Below, one piece after another: positions 36,501 through 45,239 of a stretch of 64,000 nucleotides of DNA. The translations under genes were made by a program, and so were the position numbers. The DNA is taken from NCBI RefSeq assembly GCF_932526225.1, contig NC_064042.1, positions 7,743,540-7,807,539 of the forward strand, written 5' to 3'. The stretch is from Nematostella vectensis (lineage: Eukaryota; Cnidaria; Anthozoa; Actiniaria; Edwardsiidae). The notes under the pieces were generated by a model. The model was not told the DNA's origin. It did not search any database and saw nothing but the letters and a program-made list of their open reading frames with translations. Position 1 is the stretch's first letter, and each line of letters opens with the position of its first letter.

Positions 36501-39500
36501 TCCCTGGCTCACATCCTCCTCCTCGTGTCCCTGTCTCACACCCTCCTCCTCGTGTCCCTGTCTCACATCCTTTTCCTCGTGTCCCTGGCTCACTTCCTAC
36601 TCCTTTTGTCCCTGGCTCACGTTCTCTTCCTTGTGTCCCTGTCTCACATCCTCCTCCTCGTGTCCCTGGCTCACATCCTCCTCCTCGTGTCCGTGGCTCA
36701 CATCCTCCTCCTTGTGTCCCTGTCTCACATCCTCCTCCTCGTGTCCCTGTCTCACATCCTCCTCCTTGTGTCCCTGTCTCACATCCTCCTCCTCGTGTCC
36801 CTGGCTCACATCCTCCTCCTTGTCCTTGTGTCCCTGGCTCACATCCTCCTCCTCGTGTCCCTGGCTCACATCCTCTTCCTTGTGTCCCTGGCTCACATCC
36901 TCCTCCTTGTGTCCCTGTCTCACATCCTCCTCCTCGTGTCCCTGTCTCACATCCTCCTCCTTGTGTCCCTGGCTCACGTTCTCTTCCTTGTCTCCCTGGC
37001 TCAAATCCTCCTCCTTGTGTCCCTGGCTCACATCCTCCTCCTCGTGTCCGTGGCTCACATCCTCCTCCTCGTGTCCCTGGCTCACATCCTCCTCCTTGTG
37101 TCCCTGGCTCACATCCTCCTCCTCGTGTCCCTGGCTCACATCCTCCTCCTTGTGTCCCTGTCTCACATCCTCCTCCTTGTGTCCCTGTCTCACATCCTCC
37201 TCCTCGTGTCCCTGGCTCACATCCTCCTCCTTGTGTCCCTGGCTCACGTTCTCTTCCTTGTCTCCCTGGCTCAAATCCTCCTCCTTGTGTCCCTGGCTCA
37301 CATCCTCCTCCTCGTGTCCCTGGCTCACATCCTCTTCCTTGTGTCCCTGGCTCACATCCTTCTCCTTGTGTCCCTGGCTCACATCCTCTTCCTCGTGTCC
37401 GTGGCTCACATCCTCCTCCTCGTGTCCCTGGCTCACATCCTCCTCCTCGTGTCCCTGGCTCACTTCCTCCTCCTCGTGTCCCTGTCTCACATCCTCCTCC
37501 TCGTGTCCCTGGCTCACATCCTCTTCCTTGTGTCCCTGGCTCACATCCTTCTCCTTGTGTCCCTGGCTCACATCCTCTTCCTCGTGTCCGTGGCTCACAT
37601 CCTCCTCCTTGTGTCCCTGTCTCACATCCTCCTCCTCGTGTCCCTGGCTCACATCCTCCTCGTGTCCCTGGCTCACATGCTCCTCCTTGTGTCCGTGGCT
37701 CACATCCTCCTCCTCGTGTCAATGTCTCACATCCTCCTCCTCGTGTCCCTGGCTCACATCCTCATCCTCGTATCTCTGGCACACATCCTCCTCCTCGTGT
37801 CCCTTGCTCACATCCTCCTCCTCGTGTCCCTGGCTCACATCCTCCTCCTCGTGTCCCTGGCTCACATCCTCCTCCTTGTGTCCCTGGCTCACATCCTCTT
37901 TTTCGTGTCCCTGGCTCACATCCTCCTCCTCGTGTCCCTGGCTCACATCCTCCTCCTTGTATCCGTGGCTCACATCCTCCTCCTCGTGTCCGTGGCTCAC
38001 ATCCTCCTCCTTGTGTCCCTGTCTCACATCCTCCTCCTCGTGTCCCTGGCTCACATCCTCCTCGTGTCCCTGGCTCACATGCTCCTCCTTGTGTCCGTGG
38101 CTCACATCCTCCTCCTCGTGTCAATGTCTCACATCCTCCTCCTCGTGTCCCTGGCTCACATCCTCATCCTCGTATCTCTGGCACACATCCTCCTCCTCGT
38201 GTCCCTGGCTCACATCCTCCTCCTCGTGTCCCTGGCTCACATCCTCCTCCTCGTGTCCCTGGCTCACATCCTCCTCCTTGTGTCCGTGGCTCACATCCTC
38301 CTCCTTGTGTCCCTGGCTCACATCCTCCTCCTCGTGTCCCTGGCTCACATCCTTCTCCTTGTGTCGATAGGTTTTCCGTCGATCAGCACAATTTGACAGT
38401 AATTGAAATGGACGGCCATCGCGTAGAGCCAGTCACAGTTGATTCGGTTCTAGGCTTTCATGGCGAGTCTTTCGTGGTCGAGCTCTCCGCTGACAAGCCC
38501 ATAGGCTCATACTGGATCCGTGCCACTGTAATTCGTACCGGATCCTCTCCGAACCCAATGCCCGATGGGAAATCCGACGAAGGCTTAGCCGTACTTCGAT
38601 ATGAAGGCCACGATGCAGAACAAGAGCCTCATTCAACACCCGTAGAATGCAGCCAAAAGATACCTTGTCTTGTCCTCAACTGTCCTTGGGTACTCTACCA
38701 TGAGCTCTGGTACCCAAACCAAAAGTGTATACACGTAACTCAGCTAAAGATTGACACAGCATTCCACGACCCAGAAGAGATTGAACCCGGAGAAGACATC
38801 TTCGAGGTTTTTCTCAACTTTGGGTTCTCGATTGGATCTTCTATAAACATGCGCAAGAATGTGATGCCACGTGCCCCATTATTCCAGAAGCAGTCCACGT
38901 GGGGGACCACGCCCTGTCCAGAACAGTGCTCTGTGCATGGTTGCCGCTGTACGCACGTGATTAACATTCCTGCCAATAGGACGGTCCAATTGGTGATGAC
39001 GTCTTACGGGCTTGTCAATCCCCGTGATATGCGTCACAGCTCAATGCACCACCCTGTACACATTCACGGGTACAGCTTTCAGGTGTGTTAAGACAGTAAC
39101 GCCTCATACACACATTCACGGGTACGTCTTTCACGTGTGTTAACAACATATTAAAGCCTCATACACACATTCACGGGTACGGCTTTCAGGTGTGTTAAGA
39201 TAGTAAAGCCTCATACACACATTCACGGGTACGGCTTTCAGGTGTGTTTAGACAGTAAAGCCTCATTCACACATTCACGGGTACGGCTTTCAGGTGTGTC
39301 AAGTTAGTAAAGCCTCATACACACATTCACGGGTACGGCTTTCAGGTTTGTTAAGACAGTAAAGCCTCATACACACATTCAAGGGCACGGCTTTCAGGTG
39401 TGTTTAGACAGTAAAGCCTGATACACACATTCAAGGGTACGGCTTTAAGAAGTTTTAAGTACAGTAATGCCTCATACACACATTCAAGGGCAAGGCTTTC

Positions 39501-42500
39501 AGGTGTGTTTAGACAGTAAAGCCTCATACACACATTCAAGGGTACGGCTTTAAGGAGTTTTAAGTACAGTAAAGCCTCATATAAACACGCAACACCCTGT
39601 GCACATGCACGGTTATAGCTTCCAGTTGTGTTAAACAACAGTAATATGATGATCACGTCGGATCCTTTTGTTTTCTGAGGGACGATTACTGGCGAAATTC
39701 CCTCGAAAACAATAGATGGTTCTAAATTTCCCTTATGCATTAATGATGAGTGAGATTTAGTTTCTGAATTTACCGGTCCCGGCGTCGGAACTAATCTAGG
39801 AACTAATCATAACTAATCATCCCTCAGTTGCGGGGACATTTAATCACTAATTTCCCCGTGTGCCATGCTATAACTTATAATAAAGCCTCATATAAACAAC
39901 TCCTTTTACCACCCTGTACACATGGTACTGCTTTAAGTACTATAAAGCCTCATACAAACACCCTGTACACATGCACGGGTTTAGCTTGAAATTAGTACAA
40001 ACAGTTTGATGTAGGGTATTACATGTTTATGTGAAGTCTTACAATGTTAAGCACTGTAAGGCTTCATATAAACATGTAATACCCTGAACAGTAAAGGCTT
40101 ATACGAACAGTGTTACTGGGAAGGAAGCGTGGCATAACCAAGCATTGCTTTTTATCGGTCAGTTGTCGCGTGATTCTTTTCCATCGCTTACTTTCTCTGG
40201 AGAGTCCCAATCTATCACGGATTTTACATTATTGTTTTAAAATAATATTTAGAACAATCCATACATGCGCTGATTTGGTAGCAGGCATGTTGATTATTAT
40301 TTGCAATGCTTGAATTTCTTTCTTACGCACTTAGATCATGAAAATCGGGTATCCTGTTGTAAACCAAACCACAGGCAGACCAATCAGACGTAACCCGGAC
40401 ATTGCATGTGAAAACGAAATCTGCAGTCGGACTCGGTGGAAGACTAGACCAAGATCGGCGTTGCTAAGCGACCGGCCAATTGTCAAAAATGTAGTTAATG
40501 TCCCAGCTTATGGGTACGCTGTGCTGCGTTTCAAAAGCAACAACCCAGGTAACAGACATTTCAACCAAATTTGTGCCAAATTTGGGACTCCTACGCTTCC
40601 ATACGGTGTTTGATACATAGCCTTAGTGTCTAGCGATTGTTACATGTTGGTAAGCGCGTACATGAGGGGATTCCCTTGGCCGCCAAAAAGTGGTTCATTT
40701 ATTATTATGGGAGTGTCGCAAACACTATCTTTTTTTCCATATGACACACTCTGCACGAACCCTTATTTACGCGTCTGTTGTTGAGTCAGGATCACAGTTT
40801 GCCAGGTTTGTGCATTCCGGAATATTTTTCAGGGTATTGGTTACTGCATTGCCACCAGATGCTTCACCTTAGTGAAGGCATGTCACTCACATTAAACATC
40901 ACGGAGAAGGGACTGCCACCTCCACCTGCGGGTTTCCCGACCTGTGGCGACTATAGCGTTGGCAAGGATGAGTTCCACTCTATGTTGGTGAAGAACAGGG
41001 AATGCATGGGAAGCACCAGGTGTAATTACCAGCAAGATGGAGCGTGTGACGGACAACAGGTAAATAACCTCACCTCCCCTCAACCCCACCCCACCTCAGT
41101 TCAACTCCACCTCACCTCATCCCACCTCACCTTATCCCACCTTACCTCACCTAACCTCACTTCACCTTACCTCACCTCGCCTCGCCTCACCTCACCTCAC
41201 CTCACCTCACCTCACCTCACCTCACCTCACCTCACCTCACCTCACCTCACCTCACCTCACCTCACCTCACCTCACCTCACCTCACCTCACCTCACCTCAC
41301 CTCACCTCACCTCACCTCACCTCACCTCACCTCACCTCACCTCACCTTACCTCACCTCGCCTCGCCTCACCTCACCTCATTCTCACTTTACCTTTCCTCA
41401 ACTTACCTAATCCCCCTCCCCTTTCTAACCTTGTTAACCACACTTACCTTATATTTGAAATGCAACTCATGGTTATTACATAACAACTCCCATCTCCCCC
41501 CTTTCTAACCTTACTAGATATATTTAGGCACAGCCGAAAAGCGGAGCCCCAGATTTGATTGAATTTCGATTCGTATAGTCAGAAGAAAATCCCTAAGCAG
41601 TTTTTATGTAAAAAGCAGAATGTTATTTTTAGGTTAATGATTCTCTGTTTTAATACATAAAAGGAGAAATAATTTCATTTTCCCCAGCATTTTTTGGCTT
41701 TCCCGTTTTATGCCTTTGATCTTGTCCCTCGGGAGGGACATGGACAATATTTCCGAATTTACTAAGAAACCTAGAGGGCTTAAAATTTCCTTCACTTAAA
41801 TTTATGGCATATTGTTCACAACGCCTTTTTGGTCTTTTAAAGCTTCCCTTTAAAATTATATAATTAATTGTCATTGATGAACTCTTAGTTGGCTCACGGG
41901 GGTTTACCTTTGATCTAGCATACGGTTGATGTAACAAAGGCTGTCTGATTTTCAACCATAGCTAAAAAGGGTCTTCACTAACCTTTTTGGAGCACAGCAA
42001 CATGCACCATGTGGTTTAACAGATTTTAACCAAGGCGCTTCGCACATTTTTAGCCGCTTTTTAACAATAAGGGACTATGAGTCACATTGCAGTTTGATGA
42101 CTCTTGTCATAGAGAACTTATTTACCAAGTATTTTCTTGTTTAATAACAATCATTAGTCATATGTTTACATTTTGATTCGATTGACGCTTTGCTTAAAAG
42201 CTGGTAAAACAACTCTTCACAAACGAAACAGCTTACACTATCATATAAATGGCATTTTCCTTCTTCAGGCGGAGTACCAAAAGTGATGTTTCTAGCTTTA
42301 AAGAGGGTTAGGGGTATCTTTCGCTGCTTTTCTACCTTCTCTCTCCGTGTCTCACCACCATGATTTATTGCAAAAATGAAATTTAGAATAAAAATCATGC
42401 TCGATCATTAGCATAAAATCTCTAGGACGTGAATAAAATTATTTTGAGCGTTTTCTTTGTTTTCATTTTCTAAATTGTCCCTCATCCTAAAGAGTAGTGT

Positions 42501-44250
42501 TCACGCATAAAAACAAATCTTCATTCAGCACAAATAAACAAAATTTTGGAGAAAAAAAAAGAGGGAAATTTATTTTTAACGAAGTTGCCATGCTGGAATG
42601 CACGGTCACTTGTTAATTTTGTTCTTTTGCTATTTACGCACGCTTCTACGGCTAGAACAAAGATTTAGTCGAGAACGAGTAAATGGTACACTTTTTAATT
42701 TACCCTCCTATTTTGTAACTCATTAGAATCTGTAGCGCATCTTTCACACACCGACAGTTTATTAGTTGGAGATTCATATATGGTAAATGATTTTCATAAA
42801 ACGAGCCTATGACTAGGTGTACCAAAAATGTTTTTAGAAGCAAACATAGTTCTTGGCTGTTGTTGTATGTCTTTGCTTTGACGTATTGCTCTTAATAAAG
42901 GGTGCTACGGAAATCAGACCTCCCAGAAAAAAAATCCTGAAGGAATTCTTATCAAACGTCCAATACAAATTTTCTAGCGACTTTCACGCCTTTTCAAAAT
43001 ATTAAGAGTATAATTACATGCTACATTACATATAGCCATGCAAGCTCGTAATCGTATAATAATTTCAAAACCAGGTGAAAATATGCGCTCAGAGTTCACT
43101 CAGATTTAGTAAAAATAACAGTTTTAGCTATGCTGTGAGTCTAGGCTTTTAACTTTACTTATGACTGTGAAATTAAGTGAGTTAGAACTTTTCTCATGTG
43201 AGTTTATTTTCTTCAAAATATCGCTAAAATCTGATTCTATTAGGAAGTTGATTTGCTAACATGAGATAAGTTGACCCTTATACTTTATTGTCGTGATATT
43301 TTTTTGTTTCAAAAGTATATCAGGCGAGCATACTATACCCTGGTTCCAGAGCCTCGAACGTCTCGCTGGCCACTAAATAGAGAGATGTTCGAGTCGCTGG
43401 CCACTAAATAGAGAGACGTTCGAGGCTCTGGAACCAGGGTAAAATGAAATAAAACTTCGCAAAACATCGCCTTCGTCAAGGAGTGAGCTATTGTCATGAC
43501 AAATGGCAGAAAATGGCGTCGCATGGAATCGAGGACGCCAGACAGTGACCACCGTGACCACGGGAACTTTATCGTATAGCTATACCACTTTTCTATGACT
43601 ATGGGGCTCCGCAGGGGCTCTGCTATGACTATGGGGTTTCGCAGAAACGTGCTATAGACAAAAGAATAAAGCATAAGTGAACTAGTGGAGGTTCTAATCG
43701 ATCTGTGTCATAAATCTAAAAGTCAAACATTTTGTAGCCAAATCCGATAAAAAACGTGGCAGTCAAATGGCAAAAAATTTTTTCCTTTTTCCATTGGGGG
43801 TGGTCAGATTTTTATCAGAAATCTTACCCCCTCCAAACCCCCAACCCGGAAAAATTAGGTCCACTGTTTTTGGATGTCGCACTCCCCCAAGAAAAATCCT
43901 TGGTACGGGCCTGCATCTCCCTCTTTCCTTACCTCTATTAACCTAGCTAACTTCTATGTGAAATGCAAATAATGGCCATAACAAATGCTACCTCTTATAA
44001 AATAATCGAATCCATCTAGTACTTCTTATTTTATTTCATTTCATCGATCTCTTCTTCTCGTCAGAAGCCAGAACCATACCCCCATAAAGACCACATCACC
44101 TGTACGCATCTACTAGTGACGGGATTCCTGTGTACAACATGCGGTGTACTGATCACCTCAGCCTGTGTACGCGTCATGCTTCTTATGCGCAACAGGCGAT
44201 GGGTGATACCGCTGAGACGCCGATGCGACGAGGAATCAAAAAAGAAGTAG
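21500..44250 (+). CDS. Laccase-like multicopper oxidase, membrane-anchored (complete gene, 10 exons)
   Basis: Exons: 21500-21723 (copy D of exon 1), 23837-23966, 24291-24419, 25007-25116, 30683-30822, 31321-31489, 38371-39082, 40335-40548, 40833-41059, 44065-44250. All introns are GT-AG and every phase joins, giving 746 residues. Multicopper oxidases couple one-electron oxidation of phenols, amines or metals to reduction of O2 to water. Copper ligands are visible in four motifs: HFHG (135-138), HWYHSH (176-181), HPVHIHG (528-534) and HCHQMLHLSEGM (615-626) with the axial Met. A signal peptide (1-22) and a C-terminal hydrophobic segment (about 701-720) followed by a basic tail predict a type I membrane protein with the enzyme outside the cell. 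The substrate cannot be deduced. Introns 4, 6 and 7 are dominated by minisatellites. Which of four exon-1 copies is used is unknown; D is chosen because it is nearest. Confidence 0.88.
21724..23836 (+). other. Intron 1 of the multicopper oxidase
   Basis: Contains one MITE (22857-23208, annotated separately) and otherwise unassigned AT-rich sequence. The acceptor reads CTCTTCTCTACAG at 23824-23836. Confidence 0.6.
22857..23208. mobile_element. MITE with CAGGGCTTCTGG termini in oxidase intron 1
   Basis: Left end CAGGGCTTCTGGGATTACGCG and right end CGCGTAATTCCAGAAGCCCTG are inverted repeats differing by one base. TATTTA flanks both sides (22851-22856, 23209-23214). The interior is rich in repeated CGCGTAAT phrases arranged as subterminal repeats. 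CAGGG/CCCTG ends are typical of hAT-type MITEs. There is no coding capacity. Confidence 0.75.
23837..23966 (+). CDS. Multicopper oxidase exon 2
   Basis: Encodes residues 75-118, including TIFTINDKFPGPTLEVMEGA, the first cupredoxin strand region of laccases (compare the NGxFPGPTIxxxxGD pattern). It joins exon 1 through a split Arg codon (CG|C) and ends in phase 0. Confidence 0.85.
23975..24245. repeat. Degenerate GA-rich minisatellite in oxidase intron 2
   Basis: Imperfect units of about 30-50 bp containing CTGAGGAGGGTGGGGTTGGGG recur six or seven times, becoming more diverged to the right. It fills most of the 324-bp intron. Confidence 0.75.
24291..24419 (+). CDS. Multicopper oxidase exon 3 (first copper motif)
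   Basis: Residues 119-161. It contains SLHFHGIHM followed by WMDGVPYISQCPI; HxHG supplies one type 2 and one type 3 copper ligand in the family, and the DGxxxxxQCPI block is a laccase hallmark. Phase 0 at both ends. Confidence 0.92.
25007..25116 (+). CDS. Multicopper oxidase exon 4 (second copper motif)
   Basis: Residues 162-198. AGTHWYHSHMDTQKANGLYG is the classical second laccase signature, with His176, His179 and His181. The donor AG|GTGATT opens the 5.6-kb intron filled by an 11/22-bp array. Confidence 0.92.
25150..30292. repeat. 11/22-bp minisatellite array (about 5.1 kb) with higher-order repeats
   Basis: The basic 11-mer alternates between forms such as TACAGTCATAG and TACGGTCATGG, giving a 22-bp dimer for most of the array. 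Variant markers recur at long distance: TACCGTCATG appears at 25641 and again at 27881, exactly 2240 bp apart. TACTGTCATGG variants and the CATAAGTGCGG variant also recur in the same order. The array therefore contains a duplicated block of about 2.1-2.2 kb. Open frames here are artefacts. Confidence 0.95.
30293..30512. repeat. GGGT/GGCA/GGCG/GATA tetranucleotide tracts
   Basis: Successive runs of GGGT, GGCA, GGCG, GGCA and finally GATA repeats. The C-rich complement and the purine-rich strand may form non-B DNA. Cysteine-proline frames on the minus strand are artefacts. Confidence 0.95.
30683..30822 (+). CDS. Multicopper oxidase exon 5
   Basis: Residues 198-245, including ITIADWYPVTSSEMLL, the DWYH-like strand found after the second copper motif in laccases. 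Phase joins: AG|G upstream and A|CG downstream. Confidence 0.8.
30865..31077. mobile_element. mariner-like MITE in oxidase intron 5
   Basis: Inverted ends CAGTAATAGAAAATTCGCG and CGCGAATTTTCCAACATTTACTG are bordered by TA on each side. Inner inverted phrases (TCTTGGACCC and its partner GGACCCAAGA) extend the palindrome. CAGT/ACTG ends with TA targets are typical of mariner-type MITEs. Confidence 0.65.
31321..31489 (+). CDS. Multicopper oxidase exon 6
   Basis: Residues 245-301 with FDGTEVSALQYWSTLIHGRG and the RPGTRIRIHVIMAG strand of the second cupredoxin domain. The donor TACAG|GTTTAA precedes the 6.9-kb intron. Without splicing the frame runs on through the array for over 2300 codons; that is retention of a stop-free repeat, not protein. 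Confidence 0.85.
31560..38360. repeat. CT-rich 27-bp minisatellite array (about 6.8 kb) in oxidase intron 6
   Basis: About 250 units of a 27-bp repeat built from CTGGCTCACATC followed by CTCCTCCTCGTGTCC. The period is divisible by three and the unit has no stop codon in most frames, which explains stop-free frames of 2059-2511 codons on both strands. Larger blocks recur (for example around the CGTGTCAATGTCTCAC variant at 33537, 34134, 35424, 35801, 36229, 37718 and 38119). The plus strand almost lacks AG dinucleotides. Confidence 0.95.
38371..39082 (+). CDS. Multicopper oxidase exon 7 (central and third domains, third copper motif)
   Basis: Residues 301-538. It opens RFSVDQHNLTVIEMDGHRVE (second domain), runs through a cysteine-containing linker with PCPEQCSVHGCRC, and ends HPVHIHGYSFQ, which supplies type 1, 2 and 3 copper ligands. 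The acceptor is GTCGATAG right after the CT-rich array and the donor is CAG|GTGTGT. The last 22 bp of this exon plus the donor form the unit of the downstream 52-bp array. Confidence 0.9.
39060..39640. repeat. 52-bp array derived from the exon 7 end and its splice donor
   Basis: Starting at the real exon end, units at about 39061, 39112, 39167, 39219, 39271, 39323, 39375, 39427, 39480 and 39532 each repeat ATTCACGGGTACGGCTTTCAG followed by the donor-like GTGTGTT and a TAAAGCCTCATACACAC linker. More diverged units near 39590, 39920 and 39955 retain CACCCTGT(A/G)CACATGCACGG, which corresponds to a longer piece of the exon (codons HPVH). The array thus multiplies a copper-ligand coding stretch with its 5-prime splice site inside intron 7. 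Confidence 0.88.
40335..40548 (+). CDS. Multicopper oxidase exon 8
   Basis: Residues 539-610 (IMKIGYPVVNQTTGRP onward) with a cysteine pair (DIACENEICS) and the NVPAYGYAVLRFKSNNPG strand that precedes the last copper motif. Acceptor CACTTAG, donor CCAG|GTAACA. Confidence 0.88.
40833..41059 (+). CDS. Multicopper oxidase exon 9 (fourth copper motif)
   Basis: Residues 610-685. GYWLLHCHQMLHLSEGM holds the HCH type 3 and type 1 ligands, the second type 1 His and the axial Met four residues after it. The exon then passes through a cysteine-containing juxtamembrane stalk. Confidence 0.93.
41083..41390. repeat. CTCAC pentanucleotide microsatellite
   Basis: About 60 CTCAC repeats with a few TTAC/CTCGC interruptions, mirrored at both ends. 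It begins 24 bp after the exon 9 donor. Confidence 0.95.
43338..43439. repeat. Perfect 27-bp inverted repeat hairpin
   Basis: Arms begin CCCTGGTTCCAGAGCCTCG and end CGAGGCTCTGGAACCAGGG, perfectly complementary over 27 bp. The 48-nt loop holds two copies of CGCTGGCCACTAAATAGAGA. It may be a very short foldback element; no flanking duplication is obvious. Confidence 0.7.
44065..44250 (+). CDS. Multicopper oxidase exon 10 (membrane anchor and stop)
   Basis: Residues 686-746 and the TAG stop. A hydrophobic run, LLVTGFLCTTCGVLITSACV, is followed by an arginine-rich tail (RNRRWVIPLRRRC) and ends SKKK. This predicts a single C-terminal transmembrane helix with a short basic cytoplasmic tail, with the oxidase domain outside. 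Acceptor TCTTCTCGTCAG. Confidence 0.85.
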   Translation, partial: KPEPYPHKDHITCTHLLVTGFLCTTCGVLITSACVRVMLLMRNRRWVIPLRRRCDEESKKK

Positions 44251-45239
44251 ACTGAGGCCTGGTTGAGCGATGTTTCGTGAAAACGCGAAACATATCACTG
44301 CTTCGACGCTGGCAGCAAGCATCAAATGTAATATACACTATATAGAGATAACTCGTCACCTGTTTAACTCGAATCCTCTGTAACTCGAACCCCAGCTAAA
44401 TAGAACATAAAACAATTTTCCTTGGATTTGTTTTGTATTTATATTTTACTTTAACATGAATTCTTCCGCATTTTCATCCCCATAACTAGACCTTTTTAGA
44501 AAGTGTTAGATGTTTCTTTTGTATTGTATTTCCCAATTTTTTTTGCTAGGCTTATTCACCCAATGTTTCACGCCCGACCGCCCAAAATTGGCAGTTTTCT
44601 ATTGCAGAATAACATGACGGCGCATACCCAGTCTGCAAATCCTGGCTGTGCGACTGATAAAACAGCCATAAAAATGTAATCAAAAGTTAAAAAAAAACTG
44701 AGCTCACCGGCCGAGAATTGAACCTTCCAGGACATATAAAGAGGAAAAATAGACCATACCTTCAGACATTCGCTAAAACGTCGTATGGCAGCTTGAAGCT
44801 TTACAGCTAGGCTGGAGAATTTGGCCCCAAGCACCGTTATCAAGCGATAGCAGAACAATGCTAAGGTACCCGACACAGCCGCGCATTGGTAGGCAATAAC
44901 CAGGTTCCTAGATCTGTCTTATCAGGGTACGCCACGCATAGCTCGCTGAAGATTTACGTGAAAATATTGTTTTGTTTTAAGCGTTTCTTGGGAATTAGGC
45001 TGTTGTTATGGCAGCATGCTGTGACCAGGGCCTGTACGGCCACATAACACCTTTTATTCTCAGAGACAACGCAACTAAACGGAGTTATGAAATGCACGCG
45101 ACCTAAAGATGTTTTATGGTCAGATTTTGGAAATACTGGTAAGTTAAGGGAGGGAACGGGCGTAGTTTGTCGCGATCTCCAGCGGCCGTGTTCTGGCTGA
45201 CATTTGTATAAGTACTAATTCGTGTCTTGCCATGCTGTT
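44251..45239. other. Intergenic interval after the oxidase gene
   Basis: The oxidase 3-prime UTR should lie here, though no strong AATAAA is visible close to the stop. A 102-codon minus-strand frame at 44568-44876 has no recognisable domain. A tRNA B-box-like phrase near 44710 has no matching A box. Confidence 0.4.

Larger units (their letters stand above)
41060..44064 (+). other. Intron 9 of the multicopper oxidase
   Basis: Starts with the CTCAC microsatellite and carries a long perfect hairpin at 43338-43439. The rest, about 41400-43330, is AT-rich with no supported gene; minus-strand frames of 85-102 codons there have no recognisable domain. Confidence 0.6.

Noticed and set aside
31254-39091. 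Open frames of 2059-2511 codons on both strands
   Set aside because: They are read-through of a 27-bp minisatellite with no stops; the true exons 6 and 7 of the oxidase lie at the edges with GT-AG borders.
40690-40832. Extension of oxidase exon 9 upstream (open frame before 40833)
   Set aside because: Only the acceptor at 40832 gives the G|GG TAT TGG junction that completes the laccase motif in phase; the upstream frame is intronic.
44700-44735. tRNA-like B box (GGTTCAATTCT on the minus strand)
   Set aside because: No A box at the right distance and no cloverleaf can be drawn; probably chance.
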